A stretch of 41,206 bases of DNA from Phycisphaerales bacterium (GTDB lineage: Bacteria; Planctomycetota; Phycisphaerae; Phycisphaerales; SM1A02). The stretch spans positions 1 through 41,206 of the forward strand of contig JABDLI010000178.1 in the NCBI GenBank assembly GCA_013003065.1, in the 5' to 3' direction. Made by a program: the position numbers and the translations under genes. The notes beneath the pieces are model-generated. The model saw only the letters and a program-made list of their open reading frames with translations. It was not told the origin of the DNA and ran no database searches. Shown one piece after another: positions 22,469-30,657 of this stretch (positions are counted from its first letter, which is position 1; each line of letters opens with the position of its first letter).

Positions 22469-24154
22469 TCAGACGGCCGCCGGTTGGCCGACGGGAATCC
22501 GGCTCTGAACGACGCGAAAGCGGTTGGCCACGAAGGCAAGATCGCACAGCGTGGCGTTGCCCGCGGGGTTGCCGCCGGAGACGTGGTAATCGCTGAAGGC
22601 GGCGGACTGGTTCACCCAGATCGAGCCGGTGAGGTTGCACGAGAGCGGCACGCCCGCTTCGGCCGTCGCCTCCTCGGCCGCCTCGATCACGGCGGGGTCG
22701 GTCGCGTACAGACTCGCCGTGATCGCGCCCTGCTCGCGGGCGATCCGCGTGGCCAGATCGATGCTCTGTGTCGTGTCGTCGGTCGCGACGACGTAGACGA
22801 TCGGACCGAACATCTCACGCATGTACAGACGCTCGTCGGCCGCGTCGACCCGCAGCACGAGCGGACTGTGGACCCGCGCGTCGGGGAAGGTCGTGTTCGC
22901 CACCGGGGTCGACGGGCGAAGGACCGTGCCCCCGTCCGCCTTCGCCTGCTCGATCCGGGCGACGGTGGCCTCGTTCTGGATGGCCCCGAGGATCTCCGCC
23001 CCCCGGGCCGAGTCGCCGAGCAGCCAGTCGAGCGCCTTGACGATGGCGCCGGCCGCCTCGTCGAACGAAACGCGTTCGCCCCCGGCGGTGATTCCGTCGC
23101 GGGGGATGAAGATGTTCTGGCTCGTCGTGCACATCTGCCCGGAGTAGAGGCTCAGCGAGAACGCGATGTTGCCGGTGACCGCGCGGAGGTCGTCGACGGA
23201 GTCGAGCACGATCGAGTTCACGCCCGCCTTCTCCGTGAAGACGACGGCCTGGGTCGCGTTCTTCTCGATCCACGTGCCGAAGTCGCTGCCCCCGGTGTAG
23301 TCGATGATCCGGATCGCGGGGTTCGTCGCGAGCGACTTCGTCATGGGCGCGTCGGCGGTGTCCGGCGCGAGGGTCACGAGGTTGGGATCGAACCCCTCCG
23401 ACCGCAGGACGTCGCGGGCGATCTCGACCGTCAACGCGAGCGGGAGAATGGCTCCCGGGTGCGGCTTGACGACGACGGCGTTGCCGGTGGCAAGGTCGGC
23501 GAAGAGCGCCGGGTAGCTGTTCCACGTGGGGAACGTCGAACATCCGATGACCGCGCCGACGCCACGCGGGACGATGCGATACCGCTTGTCGAGCGTGACG
23601 GTCTCTTCCTTCCCGACGCGTTTCTCCCACCGCGCCGTGGACGGGCAGCTCCGCATCGCCTCCGCCGCGTAGGCCACGGCCTCCAGACCCCGATCCTGGG
23701 CGTGCGGACCGCCGGCCTGAAACGCCATCATGAAGCCCTGTCCGGTCGTGTGCATGACCGCGAACGCCATCTCGAAGCTGCGCTGATTCAACCGGTGGAG
23801 GATTTCCAGACACACCCCCAGCCGCTGCTCGACGGACGCGTGACGCCAGGCGGGCAGCGCGGCCGTCACCACCGGGAGCAGCAGGTCGAGGTCGGGCTTC
23901 GGATACGTGATCCCCAGCTTCATCCCGTAGGGGGACTGCTCTTCCCCCACCATGCCGATCTCACCCGGCTGATCGATCTCGAAGGGTCGATTCAGGCGTC
24001 CCTGGAAGGCGGCGAGACCGTCTTCACGCGCTTTCTCGCCGTAGACGCGACCGCTGGGAACCTCGGGGTAAGCGCTCCAGTAGCCGCGGGTGCGGATGGC
24101 GTCGATCGCGTGGTTGAGCGTCTCTTCGTGCGTGTCGAAAAGGGAGTTGGACAT
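22469..24154 (-). CDS. Phenylacetate degradation aldehyde dehydrogenase PaaN-like
   Basis: 561 residues, the length of the PaaN type. It is a long aldehyde dehydrogenase; 'VGAVIGCSTFPTWNSYPALFADLATGNAVVVKPHP' (in pieces) is the cofactor region, 'TGGSDFG' the NAD loop, and 'YSGQMCTTSQ' has the catalytic Cys; 'MFGPIVYVV' is the usual EMFGP motif. The N-terminal part 'FDTHEETLNHAIDAIRTRGYWSAYPEVPS' is specific to PaaN. In phenylacetate catabolism it oxidises the semialdehyde after ring cleavage. No paaA-E, paaG or paaK genes are present in the window, so it may serve another CoA-aldehyde. A TACCAT box six bases upstream of the ATG indicates a leaderless mRNA. Confidence 0.88.
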   Translation of the reverse strand: MSNSLFDTHEETLNHAIDAIRTRGYWSAYPEVPSGRVYGEKAREDGLAAFQGRLNRPFEIDQPGEIGMVGEEQSPYGMKLGITYPKPDLDLLLPVVTAALPAWRHASVEQRLGVCLEILHRLNQRSFEMAFAVMHTTGQGFMMAFQAGGPHAQDRGLEAVAYAAEAMRSCPSTARWEKRVGKEETVTLDKRYRIVPRGVGAVIGCSTFPTWNSYPALFADLATGNAVVVKPHPGAILPLALTVEIARDVLRSEGFDPNLVTLAPDTADAPMTKSLATNPAIRIIDYTGGSDFGTWIEKNATQAVVFTEKAGVNSIVLDSVDDLRAVTGNIAFSLSLYSGQMCTTSQNIFIPRDGITAGGERVSFDEAAGAIVKALDWLLGDSARGAEILGAIQNEATVARIEQAKADGGTVLRPSTPVANTTFPDARVHSPLVLRVDAADERLYMREMFGPIVYVVATDDTTQSIDLATRIAREQGAITASLYATDPAVIEAAEEATAEAGVPLSCNLTGSIWVNQSAAFSDYHVSGGNPAGNATLCDLAFVANRFRVVQSRIPVGQPAAV

Positions 24155-24160
24155 GCGGGA

Positions 24161-24166
24161 ATGGTA
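24161..24166 (-). promoter_or_regulatory. -10-like box TACCAT for paaN-paaY-mnmA
   Basis: TACCAT (- strand) with six bases to ATG 24154 and no Shine-Dalgarno between. The remaining 193-base gap to the nitrilase gene shows no other feature. Confidence 0.45.
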
Positions 24167-24347
24167 CGGCAAATGCGGTCGAAGGGGAGGTGGACCCGGT
24201 GAGCGCGAAGCACAGGTGGAGGTGAAGATGGAGGTCGACCCGGGCCCCTGGCACGTGACCCGGAGAGTTGGGCCGCCGCGGCTCTCGGAGGGGGAGCGGA
24301 CACGCGGTTCGTGTGCACTGCGCCACACGCGCGTGGCCACGGGATGT

Positions 24348-25343
24348 TCATCTCAGCGGGTCGCCCACGGGGCGTCCAGGTCCACTTTCGCCCGAGAGCT
24401 CAACCCCGCTTTGCCGCGTCCGATCGACCACCAACCGCAGAACATCCGGTCGTGCGTAGTGTCCGGCCGGATCGAAGTTCTGCCGTTCTTCGAGCACGCG
24501 ATCGTGGTCGAGGTCGACGACGATGAGCGTCTCGCGTCCGCACACCGGTGGCACGACCCAGTCGCCGTCGGGGCCGGCGACGGCGGAGCCTCCGTCGAAG
24601 AGCACTTCGCCGTCCTTCAACTGAAGCCGCTCGCGGTGCGGGAAGGTCGCCGGGAAGTCGTCCGCCCGCATGAGGCCGCTGATCGAAATGACGTACGACC
24701 GCGCTTCCCGGGCGAGGAAGCGGGTGATCTCGCCGGTGAGCCGCTCGGCGCCCGGCCACAAGGCGACGTGCAGGTCTTCCCCCTGGCCCTGCAGTGCAAC
24801 GCGGGCGAGCGGCATCCAGTTCTCGTAGCAGTTCAGGCCACCGACGCGGAACGGGCCAACCGGATGGACGACGAGCCCGGCGCCGTCGCCGATCGACCAG
24901 CTCAACCTCTCTTCGTAGGTCGGCATGAGCTTCCGGTGCGTCGACGCGATCGCGCCGTCGGCCGTGATGAAGACACGCGAGCAGTAGAGGCTGTGGCCAC
25001 CGCGATCAGCGGCGCGTTCAGCCACGCCGATCATCACGGCGATGCGATGCCGCGCCGCGCACGCGCAGAGATCGGCCAGATCGCCGGCTTCCGGCTGGAC
25101 GGCGGCCCGGAGGTAGGCAGCGTGCAACGCCTTCTGATCGGCCGCGTCGAAACGCGCTCCGTCGGTGCGGGCGATCCACGCCGGATAGCCCGGCAGCACG
25201 GTCTCGCCGAACACCACCAGCCCGCAGCCTTCGCGTGCCGCCTCTTCGACACGAGCGACGACCTTGTTCATCGTTGCGCCGCGGTCGAGGACGACCGCTG
25301 CAATCTGGGCGAGGCCCACGCGAAGGCGACGGGGGTCTGGCAT
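24348..25343 (-). CDS. Nitrilase / cyanide hydratase family C-N hydrolase
   Basis: 331 residues. The Glu-Lys-Cys triad is visible: 'VVFGETVLPGYPAW', 'HRKLMPTYEERLSW' and 'GLNCYENWMPLAR'. The pattern 'ETxLPGYP ... RKLxPTYxER ... NCYENWMP' belongs to true nitrilases (converting nitriles to acids and ammonia) rather than to amidases. 'LWPGAERLTGEI' and 'ISGLMRADDFP' follow as in that branch. Cytoplasmic, no leader. Start ATG 25343: TACACT lies six bases upstream. The substrate is not readable. Confidence 0.9.
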   Translation of the reverse strand: MPDPRRLRVGLAQIAAVVLDRGATMNKVVARVEEAAREGCGLVVFGETVLPGYPAWIARTDGARFDAADQKALHAAYLRAAVQPEAGDLADLCACAARHRIAVMIGVAERAADRGGHSLYCSRVFITADGAIASTHRKLMPTYEERLSWSIGDGAGLVVHPVGPFRVGGLNCYENWMPLARVALQGQGEDLHVALWPGAERLTGEITRFLAREARSYVISISGLMRADDFPATFPHRERLQLKDGEVLFDGGSAVAGPDGDWVVPPVCGRETLIVVDLDHDRVLEERQNFDPAGHYARPDVLRLVVDRTRQSGVELSGESGPGRPVGDPLR

Positions 25344-25349
25344 GCCCGG

Positions 25350-25355
25350 AGTGTA
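25350..25355 (-). promoter_or_regulatory. -10-like box TACACT for the nitrilase gene
   Basis: TACACT on the - strand, six bases before ATG 25343. The hexamer array starts about 32 bases further upstream, placing it just beyond the expected -35 position. Confidence 0.5.
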
Positions 25356-25387
25356 CGGCGAGCTTGGACGACCGGGTGCGTGGGGGA

Positions 25388-25660
25388 GTCCGGGTCCGGG
25401 TCCGGGTCCGCGTCCGCGTCCGCGTCCGGGTCCGCGTCCGTGCCCGCGTCCGGGTCCGTGTCCGTGTCCGGGTCCGCGTCCGTGTCCGTGCCCGCGTCCG
25501 TGTCCGTGTCCGCGTCCGTGCCCGCGTCCGTGTCCGCGTCCGTGTCCGTGTCCGTGTCCGGGTCCGCGTCCGTGTCCGTGTCCGCGTCCGTGCCCGCGTC
25601 CGTGTCCGTGTCCGGGTCCGCGTCCGTGTCCGGGTCCGCGTCCGCGTCCGTGCCCGCGAC
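25388..25660. repeat. Hexanucleotide array CGGNCN, copy 4
   Basis: About 45 units, the longest of the five; on the + strand it reads GTCCGN. It fills the gap between the SirB1-family gene and the nitrilase gene, both on the - strand. Apparent Arg-Thr, Arg-Val and Ser-Val proteins across it are repeat translation. Confidence 0.93.
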
Positions 25661-25678
25661 GGCGTTCGCCTCCGCATC

Positions 25679-26395
25679 TCAGCCCCTCGCCATCGCCTCC
25701 GCCAGCTCCACCATCGCAACGCGATCCTTCTCCCGATCCGCCTCCGCGAACAGCCGCTCCAGGTTTCGCAGCATCCGCGAGATCCACGCGCGGGGCCCGG
25801 CCGTTGGCAGGACCTCCTCCGGGGCCGGGATCGATCCGCCCGACATGGCCTCGATGCGAGCGAGCGCCTCGTCGGCGCGAATCAGACGGCCGGAATCGAA
25901 GACGTCGATCAACGTGAGCGATCCATTGATCTCGATCCCGGCCAGGAAGTGCCACGGCGCGTTGATACCCCGCACCGCCAGACCGAGCTGCCAACCGACG
26001 GCGGCGTAGACGAGCGTCAGCGAGATCGGAATGCCGCGTTTCGTCTCCAGCACGACCGGCAGGTAGCTGTTGCACGGATCGTCGTACGTCGTCCGGTCGC
26101 CGCGGAAGCCCTCTTCGTCGAAGAGGATCGCATGGAGGTGCGCGAGCACCGGCTCGATGTCGTTGGCATCGGTCGATCCCCCCATCAGTCGATCGACCCG
26201 CGTCGGCACACTGCTCCGCACCTGAGCCGCGTACGCTTGGAGACGCGCAAGCACGGCGTCCGGGTCGGCGTCGGCCAGCTCATGCATCGAGATCGCGACC
26301 GCGGCACGGACCAGACCCGCCGGGGAGTTCATCTCACGCAGGCCGTCGAGAAAGGCTTCGTAGGCGCGGGGTCGGCAGTGCCGGGGGGCGAGCAT
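25679..26395 (-). CDS. SirB1/transglutaminase-like protein (UPF0162 family)
   Basis: 238 residues. 'YDDPCNSYLPVVLETKRGIPISLTLVYAAVGWQLGLAVRG' (in pieces) and 'NAPWHFLAG' match the SirB1 N-terminal domain, a transglutaminase-like fold with the first Cys-His/Asn features; function is unclear in the family. The C-terminal helical region ends 'ISRMLRNLERLFAEADREKDR', reminiscent of the TPR-like tail of SirB1 proteins. ATG 26395 is preferred: a TAGAGT box stands six bases before. Hexamer arrays lie on both sides. Confidence 0.82.
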   Translation of the reverse strand: MLAPRHCRPRAYEAFLDGLREMNSPAGLVRAAVAISMHELADADPDAVLARLQAYAAQVRSSVPTRVDRLMGGSTDANDIEPVLAHLHAILFDEEGFRGDRTTYDDPCNSYLPVVLETKRGIPISLTLVYAAVGWQLGLAVRGINAPWHFLAGIEINGSLTLIDVFDSGRLIRADEALARIEAMSGGSIPAPEEVLPTAGPRAWISRMLRNLERLFAEADREKDRVAMVELAEAMARG

Positions 26396-26401
26396 GAGGA
26401 G

Positions 26402-26407
26402 ACTCTA
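26402..26407 (-). promoter_or_regulatory. -10-like box TAGAGT for the SirB1-family gene
   Basis: TAGAGT (- strand) with six bases (CTCCTC) to ATG 26395. The hexamer array starts at 26412, so the whole -35 region is made of repeat units. Confidence 0.5.
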
Positions 26408-26411
26408 GCCG

Positions 26412-26625
26412 CGCGGACGCGGACGCAGACACGGACGCGGGCACGGACGCGGGCACGGACGCGGACGCGGACACGGACGCGGACACGGTCACGGACGCGG
26501 ACACGGACGCGGTCGCGGTCGCGGGCACGGACGCGGACGCGGTCGCGGTCGCGGGCACGGACGCCGACGCGGACGCGGACGCGGACACGGACACGGACAC
26601 GGACACGAACACGAACACGGGACAC
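26412..26625. repeat. Hexanucleotide array CGGNCN, copy 5, between divergent promoters
   Basis: About 35 units on the + strand. It separates the SirB1-family gene (-) and a methyltransferase gene (+), and is flanked by -10-like boxes at 26402-26407 (-) and 26656-26661 (+). Toward 26600 the unit drifts to CGAACA. No gene inside. Confidence 0.92.
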
Positions 26626-26655
26626 GACCCCGGAGACCCGGCGACGTTGTTGACG

Positions 26656-26661
26656 TATCAT
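26656..26661 (+). promoter_or_regulatory. -10 box TATCAT for the methyltransferase
   Basis: TATCAT, 34 bases before ATG 26696. An ATG at 26660 lies inside this box and is therefore not a good start. GGAG at 26680-26683 is 12 bases before the start. Confidence 0.4.
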
Positions 26662-26695
26662 GCGGGGCTTCCCCCTTCCGGAGCCCGCCGCACCA

Positions 26696-27379
26696 ATGCA
26701 AGACGTCTACGACTCCGCTGAAAACGCCCGCGCCGCGACCGACGCGTTCTACAACGACCGCGGGTTCGAGTACACGGACGAGCAGGTCTCGATGTGGCTC
26801 GGGATCTACCTCCCGCTGCCGCCGCGTTCGGGGCTCCTGCTCGACCTGTGCTGCGGTGACGGTATCTGGTCCCGCGGCATCAAGACGCTCTCGCCGGCTC
26901 TCACGCTCCACGGCATCGACATCTCCAGCGGCGGCATCGAGAAAGCACGCACGCTCGTGCCCGATGACGCGGAAAACTTCGTCGTCGGCGATGCCGAGGA
27001 GTCACTGCCGTGGCCCGACGGCACCTTCGACCGGATCTTCGCCCGCGGTCCCGGGCTCTACAACCAGCACTCGATGGATCGGCCCGCCGCGATCGCGGTC
27101 ATCGAACGGTGGCACGCAGCGCTCAAGCCCGGCGGACGCATGGTGTCGATCTTCTACTCCGACCCCGCACAGTTCGGCACGTACACGAACCCGCTCAAGG
27201 TCGCGCTTCCCTACAACCGCGCACCGCGGCTGACCGACGCGGTGGACTTTACGGGCGGCAAGTACCACCACGACATCAACAGCTTCCTGACGCCGTTCCG
27301 CAAAGCCAAGGGTGTGAAGATGGGTGCGTACCGGTTCGTGCGGAACAACCACATCCTGGAGACGCAGCGCGTCCGGTGA
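26696..27379 (+). CDS. Class I SAM-dependent methyltransferase
   Basis: 227 residues. Motif I 'LLLDLCCGDGIWSRGI' binds SAM, motif II 'HGIDISSGGIEKAR', then 'VVGDAEESLPWPDGTFDRIFARGPG' and 'LKPGGRMVSIFY' complete the Rossmann fold. The 'FYNDRGFEYTDEQVSMW' leader suggests a small-molecule or sugar substrate, not RNA. It stands at the left border of the glycan-modification cluster and may belong to it, though it is transcribed in the opposite direction. ATG 26696 is used; 26660 would add 12 residues. Confidence 0.85.
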   Translation: MQDVYDSAENARAATDAFYNDRGFEYTDEQVSMWLGIYLPLPPRSGLLLDLCCGDGIWSRGIKTLSPALTLHGIDISSGGIEKARTLVPDDAENFVVGDAEESLPWPDGTFDRIFARGPGLYNQHSMDRPAAIAVIERWHAALKPGGRMVSIFYSDPAQFGTYTNPLKVALPYNRAPRLTDAVDFTGGKYHHDINSFLTPFRKAKGVKMGAYRFVRNNHILETQRVR

Positions 27380-27394
27380 CGCGGTCCCGCTTCC

Positions 27395-27508
27395 GGGTGC
27401 CACGGACAGCGAAGCGTCCGTGCCGTCAGCGTCCATCGCGCTTGGGAGCTTGACTCCCCCGCACGGCGGGCAACGCACGGCACGGACGCTTCGCTGTCCG
27501 TGGCACCC
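27395..27508. terminator. Perfect 32 bp inverted repeat between convergent genes
   Basis: 27395-27426 and 27477-27508 are exact reverse complements, 32 of 32, around a 50-base spacer. Each arm is itself a hairpin: CACGGAC ... GTCCGTG around AGC-GAA-GC. The right arm ends right at the stop of the - strand gene. Placement suggests a two-way terminator, but arm length and nested symmetry also fit a mobile palindromic element. No T-run is present. Confidence 0.6.
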
Positions 27509-29785
27509 TCACTTCTTGCGGTGGGCGACGACGTAGTACATGTCGCCGAAGAACTCGCCGTCCCAGCGGTCCCAGTCGTCGAAGAGGGCGGGGAGAGAGT
27601 CGTCGTCGAAGCACCACATCTGTCCCTTGAGCCCGATGTTCTGCAGCGGCTCCTTGCCGCGATCCCAGAGCACACGGGTCTCGGGGTTCCAGAGGGCGCC
27701 GCGAACCGGATGGGTGTCGGCGGCGAAGCCGAAGAGTGCGACGCCGCCGGGGCGGGTGAGCTGGTGGCACGCTTCGACCGCGCGGCAGGGGCTGTGGATG
27801 ATCGTCAGGCCGAAGAGCAGCACCGCGTCGAACGTTCCTTCCAGCGGAGCCGGCGGCACCGTGATGTCGAAGAGGTAGTGCGGCTCGCGGTCCGGGTCGA
27901 TGTCCACCTCCAAGACGGTCGCGTCGCCGACGAAGTCGAGCGTCTCGTCGCGGCGGGCGGGGGGCAAGGCGCCGACGTTGAGGATGGTCCCGTGCTTCGG
28001 CGCGAACGCGTCGAGGAGACGCCACCAGTAGACCCGCGGGTCGCCCCACGGCCACGGGGCCAGACGCGTGTACGGCGTCCGCCGGTTCGCCCAGTGCTTC
28101 GTGACCAGCGGCTCGATCTCGGCCACCGGCCGAAGTTGGCGGGTGATCGGCTTCACCTCGGTCGCGTGGGTGATGCGTTGCCCGAGACGACGGTCACGGC
28201 GGTCGGCGAGCCACGTCGTCTGGTGCTCGATCGCGTCGGCCGCGACGCGACGCAGCTCGTCCGTCACGACGCCGTCCACGCGGGTGATGTCCTCGGGCAC
28301 CAGCGGCGGCACGTCGAAATCGGGATCGTAGTTGCCGTACTTGACCGGATGGTTGCGAATGAACGAGCGGCCCGCGTCGAACGCGGCCACGCGGTCGGCC
28401 AAGGGCGTGGGCCGGCTGAGGAAGCCGCCGTCGGAGAAACAGCGGTCGATCGTCGCCCACAACGCCGGATGTTCGGCGCGATCGACGCCGACGACACCCG
28501 CCTCCGGCGGCACCGGCACCGTCCGGTTGAGCGTGTTGCCGCCGTGGTGGGTGACCGTGCGGATGTCGAACCACCTGCGCAGATCGTTGACATCCTCGAC
28601 GAAACGCCGGGTCGCCGCGGCCGCGTGTTCGCCTGCGGGCACGCCCGCGTTGACGACCTCCGTCAACGCATTGTTGTGGTACCCGATCGTCCAGCCGCGG
28701 GCCTCGCGATCCCGGAGGAACTCGAGGTCGAGATCCTCGATCGCATAGGCGTACGCGCCGGTGCACCGCCGGTGCACCATGAGGCTCGCCCGGATGTTCA
28801 TCTCGTCGAGCGCGACGCACAGACGTTTCAGCGACCGCGGTCCCGCGTCGAGGTCGAGCTGGAGAATGACCTCACGCTCGCCCTCTGACGCCGGGTTCTC
28901 GAGCAGATCGTGCCACGTGCGGAAGACGAACCCCCGCTCCCGCAGCGACGCCAGGCAGCGGCGGTGGTACGCCAGCGGATCGCGGTAGTAGTCCGCGTTT
29001 TCGTTGACGAGCGGGCCGGCGCCTTCGAAACAGGGCGTGCGGAACCACCGCACGGTTCCCGTCTCCGGACAGGCGGGGGGAACGGCCCACGGATCGCTGA
29101 TCGTCGGCACGCCGGCGAGATCGCGATCCATCATCATCGCCAGCCGGTGGGCGGCGATGCGAAGCGTCTGAACCTGCGGCTCGGCGTCGGCGGGATGAAC
29201 CGTCAACGGACGCGGGCGGGACCAGGCGGTCCACGGCGTCGTCGGCTCGTCGGTCGCCGCCCGCCAACGGCTCCGCACCGTATAGCTCCCCACCGGCAGC
29301 CCGCGTTTCAGTCGCCGGTGGTTCGATCCGGTGACGACGTGCTCGACGATCGTGCGGTCGTCGCGGCGGATGAGAATCTCGTGAAACCCCGGTGCGTTCG
29401 GCAGCAGCTGGAGGAGGATCTCCTCCTTCTCCAGGTAGTCGCCGTCGGCGGTCCACGGCTTGACGAGCGCGAGCGGCGGCGGGCCCTCCGGCCCGGGCAG
29501 CGGGACCGGGGCATCGGTCTCCGCGGTGTCGGGCACCGTTGTCGCCAGCGGCGTGAACTCCGTGGTCCGGAGCCGCCGGGCGTGGGTCGGGGTGATCGCC
29601 ACGCGGTAGGTCCCGGGCCGCACGCTGATGACGGTCTTGTCGCCGTCGTCGATCTGAAGATCCCACGCCTCGGCGGTGGGCGGCAGCCAGAGCAGGCCCC
29701 GGGCGGGATCGAAACCCGGCGTCGGCGTCGGAACGGAGGCGGTCTCCGCGGTTGCGATCGATTTGGTTGCCCCGCCGGTCGTCAT
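27509..29785 (-). CDS. CE4-like deacetylase/methyltransferase fusion with Ig-like N-terminus
   Basis: 758 residues in three parts. About 20-215 is rich in strands with a 'SYTVRSRWRA...WTAWSRPRPLTV' end, like a fibronectin/Ig fold. About 240-480 resembles the NodB-related CE4 fold of the neighbouring genes: 'LQLDLDAG' (the usual His of HDxD is absent), 'IGYHNNALTE' near 368 and 'THHGGNTLN' near 415. About 585-755 is a class I methyltransferase ('GTILNVGALPPA', 'EVDIDPDREPHYLFDIT', 'FDAVLLFGLTIIHSP'), whose motif I lacks the usual acidic residue, so SAM binding is less certain. No signal peptide. Its ATG overlaps the stop of the SGNH gene (ATGA), and that gene overlaps the previous one. A longer frame upstream is spurious. 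Confidence 0.72.
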   Translation of the reverse strand: MTTGGATKSIATAETASVPTPTPGFDPARGLLWLPPTAEAWDLQIDDGDKTVISVRPGTYRVAITPTHARRLRTTEFTPLATTVPDTAETDAPVPLPGPEGPPPLALVKPWTADGDYLEKEEILLQLLPNAPGFHEILIRRDDRTIVEHVVTGSNHRRLKRGLPVGSYTVRSRWRAATDEPTTPWTAWSRPRPLTVHPADAEPQVQTLRIAAHRLAMMMDRDLAGVPTISDPWAVPPACPETGTVRWFRTPCFEGAGPLVNENADYYRDPLAYHRRCLASLRERGFVFRTWHDLLENPASEGEREVILQLDLDAGPRSLKRLCVALDEMNIRASLMVHRRCTGAYAYAIEDLDLEFLRDREARGWTIGYHNNALTEVVNAGVPAGEHAAAATRRFVEDVNDLRRWFDIRTVTHHGGNTLNRTVPVPPEAGVVGVDRAEHPALWATIDRCFSDGGFLSRPTPLADRVAAFDAGRSFIRNHPVKYGNYDPDFDVPPLVPEDITRVDGVVTDELRRVAADAIEHQTTWLADRRDRRLGQRITHATEVKPITRQLRPVAEIEPLVTKHWANRRTPYTRLAPWPWGDPRVYWWRLLDAFAPKHGTILNVGALPPARRDETLDFVGDATVLEVDIDPDREPHYLFDITVPPAPLEGTFDAVLLFGLTIIHSPCRAVEACHQLTRPGGVALFGFAADTHPVRGALWNPETRVLWDRGKEPLQNIGLKGQMWCFDDDSLPALFDDWDRWDGEFFGDMYYVVAHRKK

Positions 29786-30657
29786 GTCGTTGACCCGTCG
29801 TGCTTGCCTGGCGTCGCCGCGTGTTCCGGTCGAGGCGGATGAAGTCGCGTGATGGTCTCCGCGACCTGGGCGCCCAGGATCGCGCTGCCGTGGTGGCTCA
29901 GATGCACGCCGTCGGGCACCAGGCACCGCTCGACCCCCTCGTCCATCACGCGGGCGTAGAGATCGTTGATGGGCACCCCTTCGGCGGCCATCACCTCGGC
30001 GGCGGCCGCATTGTAGCGAATGACGTCCGCGTTCTTCCGACGCACGCCGCGGGGGCGTCCGGTGCGGACGTCGACGTCGTGCCAACCGTCGTGAACGGGC
30101 GTCGAGGAGGCCCACACGATCGTGCGCACGCCGTGCTCACGCATCCGGCCGATGACGAAGCGGAGGTTGTCCTGGTAGCGGTCGACGGGGTGGTGCCACG
30201 GGGGCAGGACGTCCGTCCGCGGGTGCCGGGAGAGATCGTGCAGCCCCGCGTTGTAGTGGACGACGTCCGGCGCGCACTGGAGCCAGTCGTCGATCAGCTC
30301 CCGCACGAGACCGGAGTTCTCCGTGTTGTGTGAGATGTGCGAGAGGTTGTAGTCATTGACGAGCGCCCGGTACGCGTGCAGCCCGTAGCCGGTCGTGTCC
30401 GCCTGTCGCATGCGGATCGAATCGCCGATCAGCAGCACGCGGGGACGACCGGGCCGCTCCCGGTCCGACAGCCAGCGGAGGATCTTCATCTGCCGGTCGC
30501 GTTCGAACTCGGTGCGACCCCCGACCGTGCGGAGACGCTTCGTCTCGACCGTCGAGCGGTTGGCGAAGTACAGCGGGGCGGCGAAGTCGTCCGGCAGATC
30601 GGCGACGCGTCCGCCGCCGGCTTCCAGACGCACGGCGACGGGAATCACGGGCTGCAT
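29782..30657 (-). CDS. SGNH/GDSL hydrolase family protein
   Basis: 291 residues. 'VLLIGDSIRMRQ' near residue 77 is block I with the catalytic Ser; 'HYNAGLHDL' is the block III Asn; 'PDGVHLSHHG' near 250 contributes Asp and His. A C-terminal tail is rich in His and Pro. Such proteins remove or transfer acetyl groups on sugars. The protein lacks a leader peptide. ATG 30657 overlaps the preceding gene by 13 bases; its stop overlaps the next ATG. The three genes 32042-27509 thus form one tightly packed operon. Confidence 0.82.
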   Translation of the reverse strand: MQPVIPVAVRLEAGGGRVADLPDDFAAPLYFANRSTVETKRLRTVGGRTEFERDRQMKILRWLSDRERPGRPRVLLIGDSIRMRQADTTGYGLHAYRALVNDYNLSHISHNTENSGLVRELIDDWLQCAPDVVHYNAGLHDLSRHPRTDVLPPWHHPVDRYQDNLRFVIGRMREHGVRTIVWASSTPVHDGWHDVDVRTGRPRGVRRKNADVIRYNAAAAEVMAAEGVPINDLYARVMDEGVERCLVPDGVHLSHHGSAILGAQVAETITRLHPPRPEHAATPGKHDGSTT

